Of a DNA stretch of 64,000 bases, positions 1 to 9,630 are shown in pieces (the first letter of the stretch is position 1; each line of letters opens with the position of its first letter). The DNA is from Saussurea involucrata (taxonomy: Eukaryota; Streptophyta; Magnoliopsida; Asterales; Asteraceae): NCBI GenBank assembly GCA_033807775.1, contig CM066319.1:164342361-164406360 (forward strand), read 5' to 3'. The notes under the pieces were generated by a model. That model did no database searches, was not told the origin of the DNA, and saw only the letters and a list, made by a program, of their open reading frames with translations. The position numbers and the translations under genes were made by a program.

Positions 1-44
1 AGGTATATGTACCAAAATCCCCTAAAGGGAAGGTTTTCTCAAAT

Positions 45-1838
45 ATGAGGAGACTTCCTAGGGACTCGGAAGGAGTTGACACACCATTGTTCTCTACAAT
101 GATGGTTGTGTCCCACACAAATGAAGGTATGGCATCAGGGTCAAGGCCCTCATTAGACACACCCACTGATGACCAATCCCAACCTTCCATCACAAAAGAC
201 ATCCCTCAGTCCATTCTTGAAAGACCCACTCCCACAATAACCAAAAAGTTTGAAAGAAGAAAGGTACACAAGGTTCCTTCCCTTGCTGTATCTCCTAAGA
301 GCCCGAAGCCTTTAAGCCCTCTAGTGGAGCATTCTCCATTAGAGAATATCGAAAGGGAAACCACAGGGGTGTCTCCCAACCCCAAGAAGGTGCTCACTAA
401 GGAGAAGGTTGAGCATGTGAGTCGCAAGGCTGCCACTACTTCTGCTAGCAAAGAGAAGGCCAGTGGTAAAATAACTAAGCCCTTCCTCACGGCAACTCAG
501 GGTGAGAAATCATCCAGAGGTCCCAGGTGCCAAGAAACCAAGGGGGTAGGTAGTGCTTTTGCTAGGCAAGAGACACCTGCTAAAACTTCCAATGATCCTT
601 TAAGGGAGGTAAAAACTTCTAAACAGGGTGAGGATAGATATACGTACGAGGAATTGATGGAAACTATTGCAAATATCAACATTGAGGTCATGGATCAGAA
701 AAAGGAAATTGATGAACTCAAGAAAGTGGTCCTCTATCAAAACTCACAGCTTGAGAAGCAAAGGAAGATGATCACTAAGTTGATGCACAGAAAGAAGAAA
801 GCTCACTTTGTCCTTAGGAGAAGAAACCCTACCAATGCTGCTTCCAAAAAGGGGGAGTTAGACTCAGATCTAAACATGGAGGATGTAAACATTGAGGGGG
901 AGTATGAGTACAAGGTTGAGGGGGAGACTGAGGAAGCTGCTGATCTTACAAAGGAAGCAGAAACAGAACCAGCAGTAGAAACAGTTACTGCTGCTGAGGT
1001 TGCAAAAGAAGTAGAAACAGTTACTGCTGCTGAGGTTGCAAAAGAAGTAGAAACAGTTACTGCTGCTGAAAAACAAAAGGCAACAGAAACTTTTAGTGCT
1101 GCTAAAAGCCACAAAGAAGAAACAGCTGAAACCACTCCTGAAGCTGTTATATCCTTCAAAAGAACAAAGAGGCCAAGAACAAAGTCAATAGTCTCAAAGA
1201 AGAAAGATATAAAGAAGCCAAGGGTGAATCCAACTGTAGAAGAAGCACAGGAGGAAGCAGTTAAAGAGAAAACTGATCCAAAAGTTGCTGAAGAAGAAGT
1301 GGCAACTTCATCAGGCCAACCAAGCAATGTACAATCACTGCCAAATGCTCAAAGTGATGTGTATATTACTGTGGTTAATACTAATCCAATCCAAGCTGAA
1401 CCAATATCTTCTATGGCTCCTGAAATCATCTTCTGGGACACATTGAAAGATGGAAGAAAGGAGTTCATCAGAATCAAAAGGGCAGATGGAAAGTTTGAAG
1501 TTTGTCCTACTTGGGGAAAACTTATCAGAACATGCTCTAGATCTGACTTGGAAGAGATGTTCAAGGTGGGAATGAGGCTATATGGAAACATGCTGACAGA
1601 GCAAGGTATGTCTATCACCAAGATGGTTCTTGAATACTTATGCTTAATGTTCAAACCAGAAGCAGTTCAGCATTTGATGGCAAGGAATTTTCAAGTCATT
1701 ACCAACTGGATGCTCATTGAGAATTGTGGAGTGTATGTCATCTCTCTTGACAATACATTTCATGAATATTATTTGGTGGATGTTGTATACAAGCACAGCA
1801 TGAAAAAGTTGAATGGAATGCTGCATGCTAGTTGGTGA
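45..1838 (+). CDS. Accessory (env-like/coiled-coil) ORF of a SIRE-type Ty1-copia element, 5' partial
   Basis: I place this ORF as the part downstream of pol in a SIRE/Maximus-type copia element, because it ends about 150 bp before a polypurine tract and LTR. The frame is open back to base 3, so the ATG at 45 may be internal and the protein may continue from pol outside the window. Layout by residue: about 1-200 is a Ser/Pro/Lys-rich, low-complexity region with a PLF-x3-MMV motif near residue 20; 200-255 is a predicted heptad coiled coil (YEELMETIANINIEV onward) followed by a basic RKKK/LRRR stretch; 280-370 is acidic and contains a 12-residue tandem repeat; 470-597 is a conserved-looking globular tail with a GVYVISL motif. 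No transmembrane segment or signal peptide is obvious, so 'env-like' is only a label from the SIRE literature. The function is unknown. Family assignment is from memory of similar Asteraceae retroelement proteins. Confidence 0.6.
   Translation: MRRLPRDSEGVDTPLFSTMMVVSHTNEGMASGSRPSLDTPTDDQSQPSITKDIPQSILERPTPTITKKFERRKVHKVPSLAVSPKSPKPLSPLVEHSPLENIERETTGVSPNPKKVLTKEKVEHVSRKAATTSASKEKASGKITKPFLTATQGEKSSRGPRCQETKGVGSAFARQETPAKTSNDPLREVKTSKQGEDRYTYEELMETIANINIEVMDQKKEIDELKKVVLYQNSQLEKQRKMITKLMHRKKKAHFVLRRRNPTNAASKKGELDSDLNMEDVNIEGEYEYKVEGETEEAADLTKEAETEPAVETVTAAEVAKEVETVTAAEVAKEVETVTAAEKQKATETFSAAKSHKEETAETTPEAVISFKRTKRPRTKSIVSKKKDIKKPRVNPTVEEAQEEAVKEKTDPKVAEEEVATSSGQPSNVQSLPNAQSDVYITVVNTNPIQAEPISSMAPEIIFWDTLKDGRKEFIRIKRADGKFEVCPTWGKLIRTCSRSDLEEMFKVGMRLYGNMLTEQGMSITKMVLEYLCLMFKPEAVQHLMARNFQVITNWMLIENCGVYVISLDNTFHEYYLVDVVYKHSMKKLNGMLHASW
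975..1072 (+). repeat. 36-bp in-frame tandem repeat in the accessory ORF
   Basis: A 36-bp unit encoding VETVTAAEVAKE occurs two and two-thirds times (starts at 975, 1011 and 1047). Copies are almost identical, so the expansion is recent. The period is a multiple of three, so the frame is kept. Confidence 0.9.
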
Positions 1839-1930
1839 GTGACAAAGACTCTAAGATGGCAAGATACCTTGTAAAAAGGATTCTCAATCAAAGTCTGGGA
1901 TTGGATCCAAATTTATGCGTTGATGATTAG
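1826..1930 (+). pseudogene. Frameshifted tail of the accessory ORF
   Basis: The main frame stops at 1836-1838. A second frame runs on in protein-like composition (LVSDKDSKMARYLVKRILNQ) to a stop at 1928-1930. This looks like the original C-terminus, displaced by a single-base change close to 1830. It is seen as reading-frame continuity only; homology was not tested. Confidence 0.5.
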
Positions 1931-1981
1931 GTTTTGGAAGCATCATCTGAAGAACTTAACTTCTCATCCTGAAAAGTCAAG

Positions 1982-1993
1982 TTAGGGGGAGAT
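1982..1993 (+). other. Polypurine tract of the SIRE-type element
   Basis: The purine-rich TTAGGGGGAGAT lies directly before TGTTGGG, the start of the LTR. This is the normal plus-strand primer site of a plant Ty1-copia element and fixes the element as + orientation. Confidence 0.85.
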
Positions 1994-2019
1994 TGTTGGG
2001 AACTGAAGATATGCTAAGT

Positions 2020-2310
2020 ATGGTTAGTACTGCCAGAACAACATTACTACTGCCAGATCAAGTTAGTACTGCCAGATCAATGTTAGTGCTGCCAGAACAA
2101 AGATACTACTGCTAGTTCAAGGTTAGTACTGCTGAGATATTAATACTGCTGGAACATTGTTAATACTGCTTATGTGAGGTTAGTACTGCTTGTCAAAGTT
2201 ACTACTGCTGGTACATCATTAATGCTGCTGAACAAAGTTAATACTGCTGGTATATTACTACTGCTGGAAGATTATTAGTACTGCTTGAGAAGAATGAAGT
2301 TACTACTGCT
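2020..2310 (+). repeat. TTA-N-TACTGC minisatellite in the LTR U3
   Basis: About fifteen degenerate copies of a word like TTAGTACTGCYRG recur every 17-25 bp. Such arrays in the U3 of plant LTRs often act as enhancers; that role is inferred here from position only. Confidence 0.8.
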
Positions 2311-2429
2311 TGTGATCAGAACATGGAATGCGAGATTGAAGGAGATAAAGATGGATTGATTGAAGATATACTTAAAAGAATATTCTGAAGATCAATCTTA
2401 TTTTGATAGTTATCTTGTAATTATTTTTG

Positions 2430-2437
2430 TATAAATA
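2430..2437 (+). promoter_or_regulatory. TATA box of the SIRE-type LTR
   Basis: TATAAATA in the middle of the LTR, downstream of the repeat array, is the likely core promoter of the element. Confidence 0.55.
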
Positions 2438-2760
2438 GTATTGATAGATAGCTATTAGCATACACATGATAGACGAGAACACAAGAGAAAACACATGTGA
2501 AAAGGAATTCGATTGTGTTTTAGAGAGAATAAACCTCAAGGTTTTAGAACCCTATTTCTAGAGAAGTAGAAGTCGTCTTGTTGAGTTTGTTCATCAAGAT
2601 TGAGGTTTGGTTGTAATATTGTGAGTCGAAACAGTGAATACAAAAATTGTGTGTTTTCTGATATTTTGTTCATTGATTGTGAGAATTAAAGTTCTATTCC
2701 GCAGATTCTTTAATTCTGAATTCTAAGTATTAATTATCTTGTTAAGATTCGATCCTGACA

Positions 2761-3151
2761 AGATGTTCAAAGTTTTTAGACTTTCAAATCTTTATTTCTC
2801 CAGATGCATGCAAAAATTGTCGTAGAGACAACTGTACAGTAAACCATTTGATCAAAGAAGGTATCTTTTAATCATGCTCTTTTTTATGATATTTAATTAT
2901 GGTTGCCTTATCTTGCAAATTTTTAGTATTTCAAATCATATTGCATTTATACAATTGTTTATTCAACATACCAATCCAAGATCTCTTTTAAATAATCTTT
3001 CAAACCTTTCCTTACAAATCGGTATTTTAAACTTTAAAGTAATATATTTCAATGATCCCAGTTTATGGTATCAATCAGTTTCAAACTTAAATTTTCTTGA
3101 GACGATCCTTCTCTCCCTTTGGTATAGATATACATACATATATATATATAT
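2761..3151. other. AT-rich sequence, no gene recognised
   Basis: Flank of the LTR with no coding pattern, ending in a short (TA)n tract that borders the next inverted-repeat element. Confidence 0.6.
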
Positions 3152-3382
3152 GGTACAAATCAAATACAAACCATGTATTTGTTGCACCCCTTACAAATTA
3201 ATTTGCATATATGCATAATCTGAGATGCATATATGCATTATCCCATATGAATGTATGTCCATTATATGTATATTCTTGCACGTATGCATATGCACATTGT
3301 TCATATATGCACACTGGTTCTGCACATATGTACACTGTGGTTTGTAAGGTATGCAACAAATGCAAACTTTGCATTTTACGGA
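3152..3382. mobile_element. Small inverted-repeat element (MITE-like) in an AT tract
   Basis: The first about 60 bp (GGTACAAATC... with ATTTGTTGCA and CTTACAAA) match the reverse complement of the last about 60 bp imperfectly. The interior is full of TGCATATATGCA-type palindromes. A (TA)n tract borders the left side and the CT/AT/AG microsatellite the right. There is no coding capacity. Confidence 0.55.

Positions 3383-3440
<58 letters not shown>
3383..3440. repeat. (CT)9-(AT)11-(AG)9 perfect palindromic microsatellite
   Basis: A CT repeat passes into an AT repeat and then into an AG repeat, giving a 58-bp perfect inverted repeat that can form a long hairpin. It separates two inverted-repeat elements. 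Confidence 0.95.
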
Positions 3441-3702
3441 GGAGGTTCAAGGGAAAACCTCAAAAAAACGGAAAACTGAATAACACCCTGGTGGCCCTTC
3501 ATGTGGATGGTATGCCTTTGTGCATATAGGTAAATTATGTTATTTTTTGATTTTATGCACAAGTGCATTATGCATTTGTGCATATATGCACAAAAGCATG
3601 TTACAAATAACATGTATGCACAAGTGCATACCGCCCAAATGAAGGGCTACCAAAGTGTTCCTTAGTTTTCCGTTTATTTGAGATTTTCCCTTGAACAAGA
3701 CC
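3441..3702. mobile_element. Second inverted-repeat element (MITE-like) in an AT tract
   Basis: The left arm (TTCAAGGGAAAACCTC, then AAACGGAAAACT and GCCCTTCAT) matches the reverse complement of the right arm over about 75 bp with some mismatches. The central part is short and palindrome-rich. (AT)n lies on both outer sides (3401-3422 across the AG tract, and 3703-3728). Non-coding. Confidence 0.65.
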
Positions 3703-3730
3703 ATATATATATATATATATATATATATTT

Positions 3731-5074
3731 GATAATTTAAAAGCAAATTTTGGACAATATGAATTATAAACTTTAGATGAAGGTGGGTTTGGACACCATG
3801 CACTCAAATAATTGAGGCTTGGACAAATAACGAAAAAGTTAGGCATGGGACAACATATACAATTAAGTTCAAAAGTTTAATAGGGGTTATTATTATTGTA
3901 AGATAACTCGAAAATTGATAGACCTTTAAGTAACAAGGTTAGTGGTGACTTTCCATGATACTTACAAAAAGGCTGCGTAGATTGTTATAATATTTATCTA
4001 TTTACAGTTCAAGCATGTAAGTTATTATTTTTTTGAAAGGCAATGAATTTATGTCGTTGTTATTCTATGACTTCTACGATATGTGTTGTGTATAACATAT
4101 GCAAGCACAAACATTTTACACACTATGTATGACTATTTTGTTGGTCCACATGAGGATATGCTTGGGGCACCGAGTTTAGTGAATCGATGTTATGAAAGGT
4201 GGACAAGCGTAATCAGGGTGAACCTATCAAGACTTGACGGGACCCTACTCAACTTATTTTCGTAAGTAGAATATTTTTTGGGATAGGAAAACTGCACTCA
4301 CTAAACTTTAAAAATTACTTCGGGATATTATAAAATACAACGACCATAAACCAAAAATCCAAAAAAATCCCTTCGAAATCAACCAAAAAACTTGTAATAA
4401 GGGAATGTCTCATTTTGGATTACCTTTATATAAGTTGGGGTTGAGAATGTAAATTTTATATTCTGCAAGGGGTAGAACACAAATAAGGGAATAAATGAGA
4501 TGGGGACTATCTCATTGTAATAGACACCATATGGTGTGAGTGTGTCATCTCTAGGTAAGAACTTCACCTTTTTAGTCTAAAACCTCCCCTAAGGAGTTGG
4601 TGTGTGAGATTTAGATTTAGAGCTTCATTGAGTTCCATTTGAGTATTTTGTTCTGAAATACACCTTGAAATCTATAAGAATCCTCCAAGTTCTTTACGTT
4701 GATTAGTATGAGTTTTGGAAACCTAATTGGAACTCGTTAATTGAATCCTTGTTTTGAAGTACTCGTTGAGTTTTCTGGAAATTAAGTTTTAATGACGAAA
4801 TGTTCATGAATAAATTGGGAAACATGGATGGATATTTAATGTTAGTGTTATGTTGGGTTTCATTTTTTTGCGGAAGAACATTTGGGCCTCAAATGTGGTT
4901 ATCTGAGTATTCAATCGCACCTACAAATAAGAAAGTCGCACATAACGCCTGGCGTGACCTTTCACGCGACTTTAAGTCGTGGTTAAAGTCGTGTTGGACT
5001 CTGTCGTCTCGCGACTCCACCCGTTCCGTTTCTCGTCTCGAGCCAGGGATCGAAGTTCCATACTAGGGGTTCTC
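3731..5074. other. Intergenic sequence, no gene recognised
   Basis: Only short ORFs without recognisable protein character occur. From about 4900 to 5040 the sequence is richer in GC and repeats the words GTCGC and GCGAC, like the U3 of the Gypsy LTRs further right. It may be part of the decayed LTR that ends near 6700. Confidence 0.4.
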
Positions 5075-5077
5075 TTA

Positions 5078-5903
5078 GGTGGCGTTTGGTTCGCAGAATG
5101 TTTTTGGATGGAATGGAATCTGTCAAAGGAATTTGACTTTGAAGGAATTGGAACGGAATGTTGTCAGGTTTGACCACCTGTTTGGTTGACAGAATTGGAA
5201 TGGAATCTGTTAAAGGAATTGGAATTTGTCTGTTTGGTTCACGGAAAGTAGCTTTGGAACTGGAATGAATTTATTATAAATGACCAAAATACCCTTTTTG
5301 ATAAGTTTTAATTATTTAAAACAAAAAATTCTTTTATGAAATAATCATTAAATATATTTTTTTCACTAAAAATACTTTAATAAAATAATTTTTAAATACT
5401 TTAATGTGCAAAAAAATATAATATACACAACTCAGATAAAATATATTGTCAAACAAACAAAATTATATTTTGAAAAAATAAAATATATTTCAAGAAAATA
5501 AAAAAATGTATTAAATTATATTATATAAAATTAAATTAAATTAAAATTGAAATATAAAATATATAAATAAAATATGAATATGAATATGAATATAAATATA
5601 AAAATAAAATCAAAATATAAAATAAAAAATAAAAACATAAAGTATTAAATTAAATTATGTTATATTTAAGTTAAAGAGTATATTTGGAATTATGAAAATA
5701 CAACATTCCATCAATTCCAATTCCATCAAAATCCTTCAAGATTGCTAAGGAATGTCAAATTCACTTATTTATGGAATCTAATGGAATTGGACATTCCATT
5801 CCGTCGAAAAGAATGAACCAAACGAAGGAATGAAATTCGGTCAATGGAATTCGACATTCCAATTCCATCAGATTCTATCAGAATCCGTGAACCAAACGCC
5901 CCC
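5078..5903. mobile_element. PIF/Harbinger (Tourist-like) MITE, 826 bp
   Basis: The ends are GGTGGCGTTTGGTTC and GAACCAAACGCCCCC, inverted repeats with one mismatch. TTA occurs on both sides (5075-5077 and 5904-5906). The 3-bp TTA duplication and GTTTGG terminus are typical of Tourist-like elements. Subterminal GGAATGGAATCTG-like words repeat in both orientations; the centre is extremely AT-rich and non-coding. Confidence 0.85.
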
Positions 5904-6460
5904 TTAGGGTTTAGTATAGAAGACTATTAAGAATTTTAAGTAGAATTAACAACTTTGTTATCTTGATTAATTCAGGCATTCGGTTTGAGCTCTTTTAGCC
6001 GTTAGGCTTGGAGTAGAATGTGGGACGTTAGGTGAGTTGTCTTACGCAAAAATTTTAACTCGTAAATGATTCTAAATGTTGTGGAACATTGATTATGGTT
6101 TTATACACTATTGACTTATATGCATAAACTACTTTTTTGCATTGTTGATGGAATTGACCTACATATGGCTATGTGGATGTGTGTGGAGTTGCACAACAAG
6201 CATATGGTATCTTGAGGTGATAATATCTCTTGGGATTAATGATTTATTTGTTTTGAATTTGTTTCTCGAGCACATTGGATAGACACCTTTTAAGGCTTGT
6301 ATATTATATTTGTCACAGTGGTTGTGACGAGGTTGTTACAAATGTTGGGTAATGTTTGTGTGGTCGGAATGTGCTCTCATGTTATCGAGTATGTTGTGTT
6401 TCTATTTTTGGGTCCTCATTTTATCACTATTTATGACTATCGAAATGTAATAAAGGGAAT

Positions 6461-6484
6461 TCACTAGACCTTATGGTCTAACCC
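6461..6484 (+). other. LTR stem-loop box (CTAGACC/GGTCTA form)
   Basis: TCACTAGACC TTAT GGTCTA forms a seven-pair stem with a four-base loop. It is the same box as in the LTRs at 10985, 17982, 25266, 53177, 55026 and 60706. Confidence 0.6.
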
Positions 6485-6750
6485 TCGATTTTCAAAAAAT
6501 AAACCATTTTCAAGTAATTACCAAGTGGAGGGTAGCTCAAAGGGAAAGGGGACGATGTGATCCTAGTAGAGATTGACATCTTAGGCTAGCAAATCTTGTC
6601 CTTAGTTTGTAATAATTCCGAGCCGTGGACTTATGTTTTATGCTTCAAACATTTGAGATGTATTTGAGAAACTTTGTACTCGTTCGTTTTTTGTGCCAGT
6701 TTGACTTATGGTATTTCAATTGATTATTTGGAAGTTTTGGGTTGATACAA

Positions 6751-7334
6751 AACTGAAAAGGTTTCTTAAAATCAACAAAAAAACTGAAATCGTTCTTTGA
6801 AATAAACTAGAGATATTTAAAAAGTCTTCTGAACAGGTGGAATTCGGCTAAAATACATTGAATAACTTTGCATGGTTTTGATCCATTTAAAGGTGCAACC
6901 GCTCGACAATAATCATGAGTCCGCCAGTGACTCTAATGAATGTGTTTAGTACATGTCATAAAGTGAGTAAGTCATCTTTGACTCATAGTATAGGTGGATT
7001 TTATCACCAAAAATGAATCCACATGTGCATACAACTAAGAAAAATCTCATCAATGAAAAATGGTTTTATGACATGCATAAATTAAATCATGAATTCTATT
7101 TTTCATGTTAGTATTCACATCAAAAGGCAATACAAATTACCGTTTTACTCATAGCAATCATATGCATATTATTAAAACTCATGAATTCAAGACGTTTGAC
7201 TAATTATGTTTATTAGAAAAGTTATAAACCTGAAAGTTTGAAAGGTAAAGAAACATTAAAACTTGACTGGATAGGGGCCTAGTTGCACGTTACCTAACAA
7301 ATTTCAACTTAGTAGAGATTGATGTGGAATTAAG
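6751..7334. other. Intergenic sequence, no gene recognised
   Basis: AT-rich with no coding pattern, repeat boundary or RNA gene that I can support. Confidence 0.5.
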
Positions 7335-7640
7335 TTTTAATCACATACATTGTGTGTTAAAGGTTTATGGGTCTTTACTGGTCGATGGTGGCAAAGGAAT
7401 ATTCCGACTCTCCGCTCCTATTCGGAGTGGATTTCTTGGATTGATTCAATCCAGATGAAGAAAGAGATTTTTTGGTATAACTTTGTGGTCTATATGGGAT
7501 TTTCGGCATGGTATTTTCTTTGGCAACCCGATGCCAAAAAAGACGGTGATCTTTGAGAACATTACAAATCGTTCTTACTTTTGGGCTAATCCAGGCCCGT
7601 CACTTGGGCTGTTCCATTCTGTTACCTGGCCTCCAAATTG
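7335..7640 (+). pseudogene. LINE (L1-type) ORF2 C-terminal remnant
   Basis: Two overlapping frames carry the conserved end of plant LINE reverse transcriptases. The first has GRWWQRNIP then EWISWIDS, which corresponds to the WW-x2-DIP...W-W pattern; the second continues with LWSIWDFRHGIFF, PKKT and NRSYFW. A frameshift near 7490-7540 separates them. Downstream is a short AT-rich tail. The upstream ORF2 domains are absent, so this is a 5'-truncated or decayed insertion. The match is from remembered family pattern, not alignment. Confidence 0.6.
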
Positions 7641-8339
7641 GGAGGGGCCCAAGTTTTCTACAAGTCCTTATTATATATATAGTATTAGTTAATTGTTAAG
7701 CCCATGACCTATCTAAAATAAAGCCCAAATTATATGTCCAGATGAGTGTCGCTCCCAAATTACAGCCGCCTCCTAAATCCAATCGAAATCAAATCATAAT
7801 TCATCAATTATCGGCGCCTATCTCTCCCTCCTAAATCTAATCGAATAGTCGATTTCTTCTTGCTTCTCGATGGCAACGGCAACAAAATCAAAACGACCCT
7901 TCGATTCCTGTCTACAATTACAAATCATGATTGACAACGACAACGGCTATTTCTTTGATTCTTTTCTGTTCGATTTCACCAATAACGGCCACAAATCAGG
8001 TATAAATTAGGCTAATACATCGATTTAAATCTTCATTTCAGTTTATATTGTCGATTTCAGTTCCATTACTCAGTTTATGGTGTCGATTTCAATCTTCATA
8101 ACCAAACTTCTCGGTTTATGTTGTCTATTTTAGAAATCAGAATCACTTCTCACTTTCTCAGTCGATTTCTTGCTGTCGATTTAACCGAACTGGAACGGCC
8201 TTGCTGACTTGCTGAATGCTGAGGTCTAGTGTCTCACAGCCTCAAAACTCAAAGGTGTATTCTTTCTATAACTATATTGTAAATTTGTAGTTTATTAAGT
8301 TTAATAGTTTTCACTTTTGCTGTTTTTTAATTTTTAATC
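7641..8339 (+). other. Probable 5' leader of a hAT-derived gene fragment
   Basis: No ORF is present. The stretch has repeated TCGATTTC and GTCGATTT words and leads straight into the ATG at 8340. It may be the 5' untranslated part of the zinc-finger transposase fragment. Confidence 0.35.
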
Positions 8340-8624
8340 ATGTCTTCTAGAGTTAGAAAACATGATTCTGGATGTCAAAAACGTAAAAAGAAAAAAAGAA
8401 TTGAAGAGTTAATCGACTCCCAAAAAGGAGCTATTGATAAATTTTTCAAAAAAGACTCACACATGTCTGATGATAATGCACCTGATGTTGATGTTGATGT
8501 TAATTTAGATGAAAATGTTACCGATGTTAATACAATTGATGTTGATAATTTAGATCAAAATGCCAATGATGATGGTATTGATGTTGATGCCAATGATGAT
8601 GGTATTGTAAGACTTCTAATATAA
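8340..8624 (+). pseudogene. First-exon fragment of a hAT/ZMYM1-like zinc-finger transposase
   Basis: The 94-residue ORF starts MSSRVRKHDSGCQKRKKKKR and continues IEELIDSQKGAIDKFFKK. This 'K-x-SG-x-QKRKKKK ... SQKGA-x-DKF' pattern is how plant hAT-type proteins annotated as zinc finger MYM-type 1-like begin. The rest is acidic with DVD/NDDG repeats and the frame then stops. The TTF zinc finger, hAT catalytic region and dimerisation domain, which should add some 600 residues, are missing, so I read it as a truncated relic. A basic patch at residues 14-20 would be a nuclear signal. Confidence 0.5.
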
Positions 8625-8639
8625 TATATTGTATGCACT

Positions 8640-9124
8640 TTTAAAGTTTGTTTTTATTATTACTTGTTCAATTATCGGTCTATAGTTTTGGCATAAGTGT
8701 AACATGTCTCTAAAAAGTTTGGAACGGCCCTGGGCTAATCACAAAGTAGCAAATTGTCTATTAATTGGGTTGTTGGCTTGCAAATCTTTCTTTGCTATTA
8801 TTTCTTTATAATTGTTTCTTTTTCTACCTTTTTGCTATATTTTATAAAATTTCGTCGTTCTAAAACAACATACATTGTATGTTAACGTTACGACATTCTG
8901 TATATGATTTTTTTACAATAAAATATTATATTATGTTTTAGAAAAAATTCCAAAAAAACAACTAACTTTCTCAGTTTGAATGGTTTAGTTCCTAAACTTT
9001 CTCATTTTTAATGGTTTAGTCCTTATAACTTTTTTTGCACGAAAAAAATTATTAAACTTTCTCATTTAAATGATTAAGTCCTTGATTTGTTTTTGAATAA
9101 ATAAATTATCGAACTTTTAAAAAG
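8640..9124. other. AT-rich spacer with degenerate direct repeats
   Basis: Between 8950 and 9080 the words ACTTTCTCA and TGGTTTAGTCC recur about three times, resembling the subterminal repeats of DNA transposons. No gene is visible. Confidence 0.4.
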
Positions 9125-9630
9125 TGATTACTTACATCTTTTTAACAAAAGCTACACGAAGTCACCTATAAATGTTTTAAAGTAAAAAAACATTGAATCG
9201 TTTTACCGTGTCCAACACTACGTCATTCAAACCCCCCATCGAGTCATCGCCGTATGCCCTTTGTCACTACCCATCCTTGTTGTCGCCCCTGCCATCGGTC
9301 TCACTCTTTTTTATTGTTTTTTTTTCGATTCTTCGTTTTTTATATGCCTATATGTGCCCCATTAAATTGTTGTATAAGAGAAAGAATCGGGAAAAAAAAT
9401 CAAAAGGAGGAAGTTTGGTGGCAAGGGCCAACAACAGCAATTACGATATAAGACAAACAACGATGGGCCGACAAGAAGTAGCAAGGGAGAGTAATGTCGT
9501 TGTGTGCGAAAGGCTTGAATGGTGAATGGTTTGGAAATGGTAAAACCGATTTATGTTTTTATTTACTTTAAAACATTGCTAATTGGTTACATGTGACTTT
9601 TTTTAGTTAAAAGAATATAGGTGACCAATC
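9125..9630. mobile_element. Inverted-repeat element of about 0.5 kb
   Basis: The left arm (CTTTTTAACAAAAG, TCACCTATAAATG, TTTTAAAGTAAA, CGTTTTACC) matches the reverse complement of 9530-9625 over about 90 bp with gaps. The enclosed 300 bp is more GC-rich and holds ORFs without recognisable homology. The target duplication is unclear. Confidence 0.5.

Larger units (their letters stand above)
1994..2760 (+). mobile_element. 3' LTR of the SIRE-type copia element
   Basis: The LTR begins TGTTGGGA after the polypurine tract and probably ends TCCTGACA, imperfect inverted ends of about 767 bp. It holds a degenerate minisatellite (about 2020-2310) and a TATA-like box (2430). The 5' LTR lies outside the window, so the right boundary cannot be confirmed by alignment or a target duplication. 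Confidence 0.7.
4570..6750 (+). mobile_element. Possible decayed Gypsy-type LTR, interrupted by the Tourist MITE
   Basis: The support is indirect: palindromic GTCGC/GCGAC words near 4900-5040, and at 6461-6484 the CACTAG stem-loop that marks the other Gypsy LTRs of this window, here in + orientation. A matching piece (CTAGACC, then GGTCTAACCCTCG) occurs in reverse at 10980-11007. No LTR ends or target duplication were found, so the boundaries are guesses. Confidence 0.3.

Noticed and set aside
206..1327. Minus-strand ORFs of 94 and 174 residues opposite the accessory ORF
   Set aside because: Shadows of the real + frame; Ser/Thr/Val-rich from the complement of Lys/Glu codons.
2874..3218. 114-residue ORF
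   Set aside because: Low-complexity hydrophobic translation of AT-rich DNA that runs into an inverted-repeat element.
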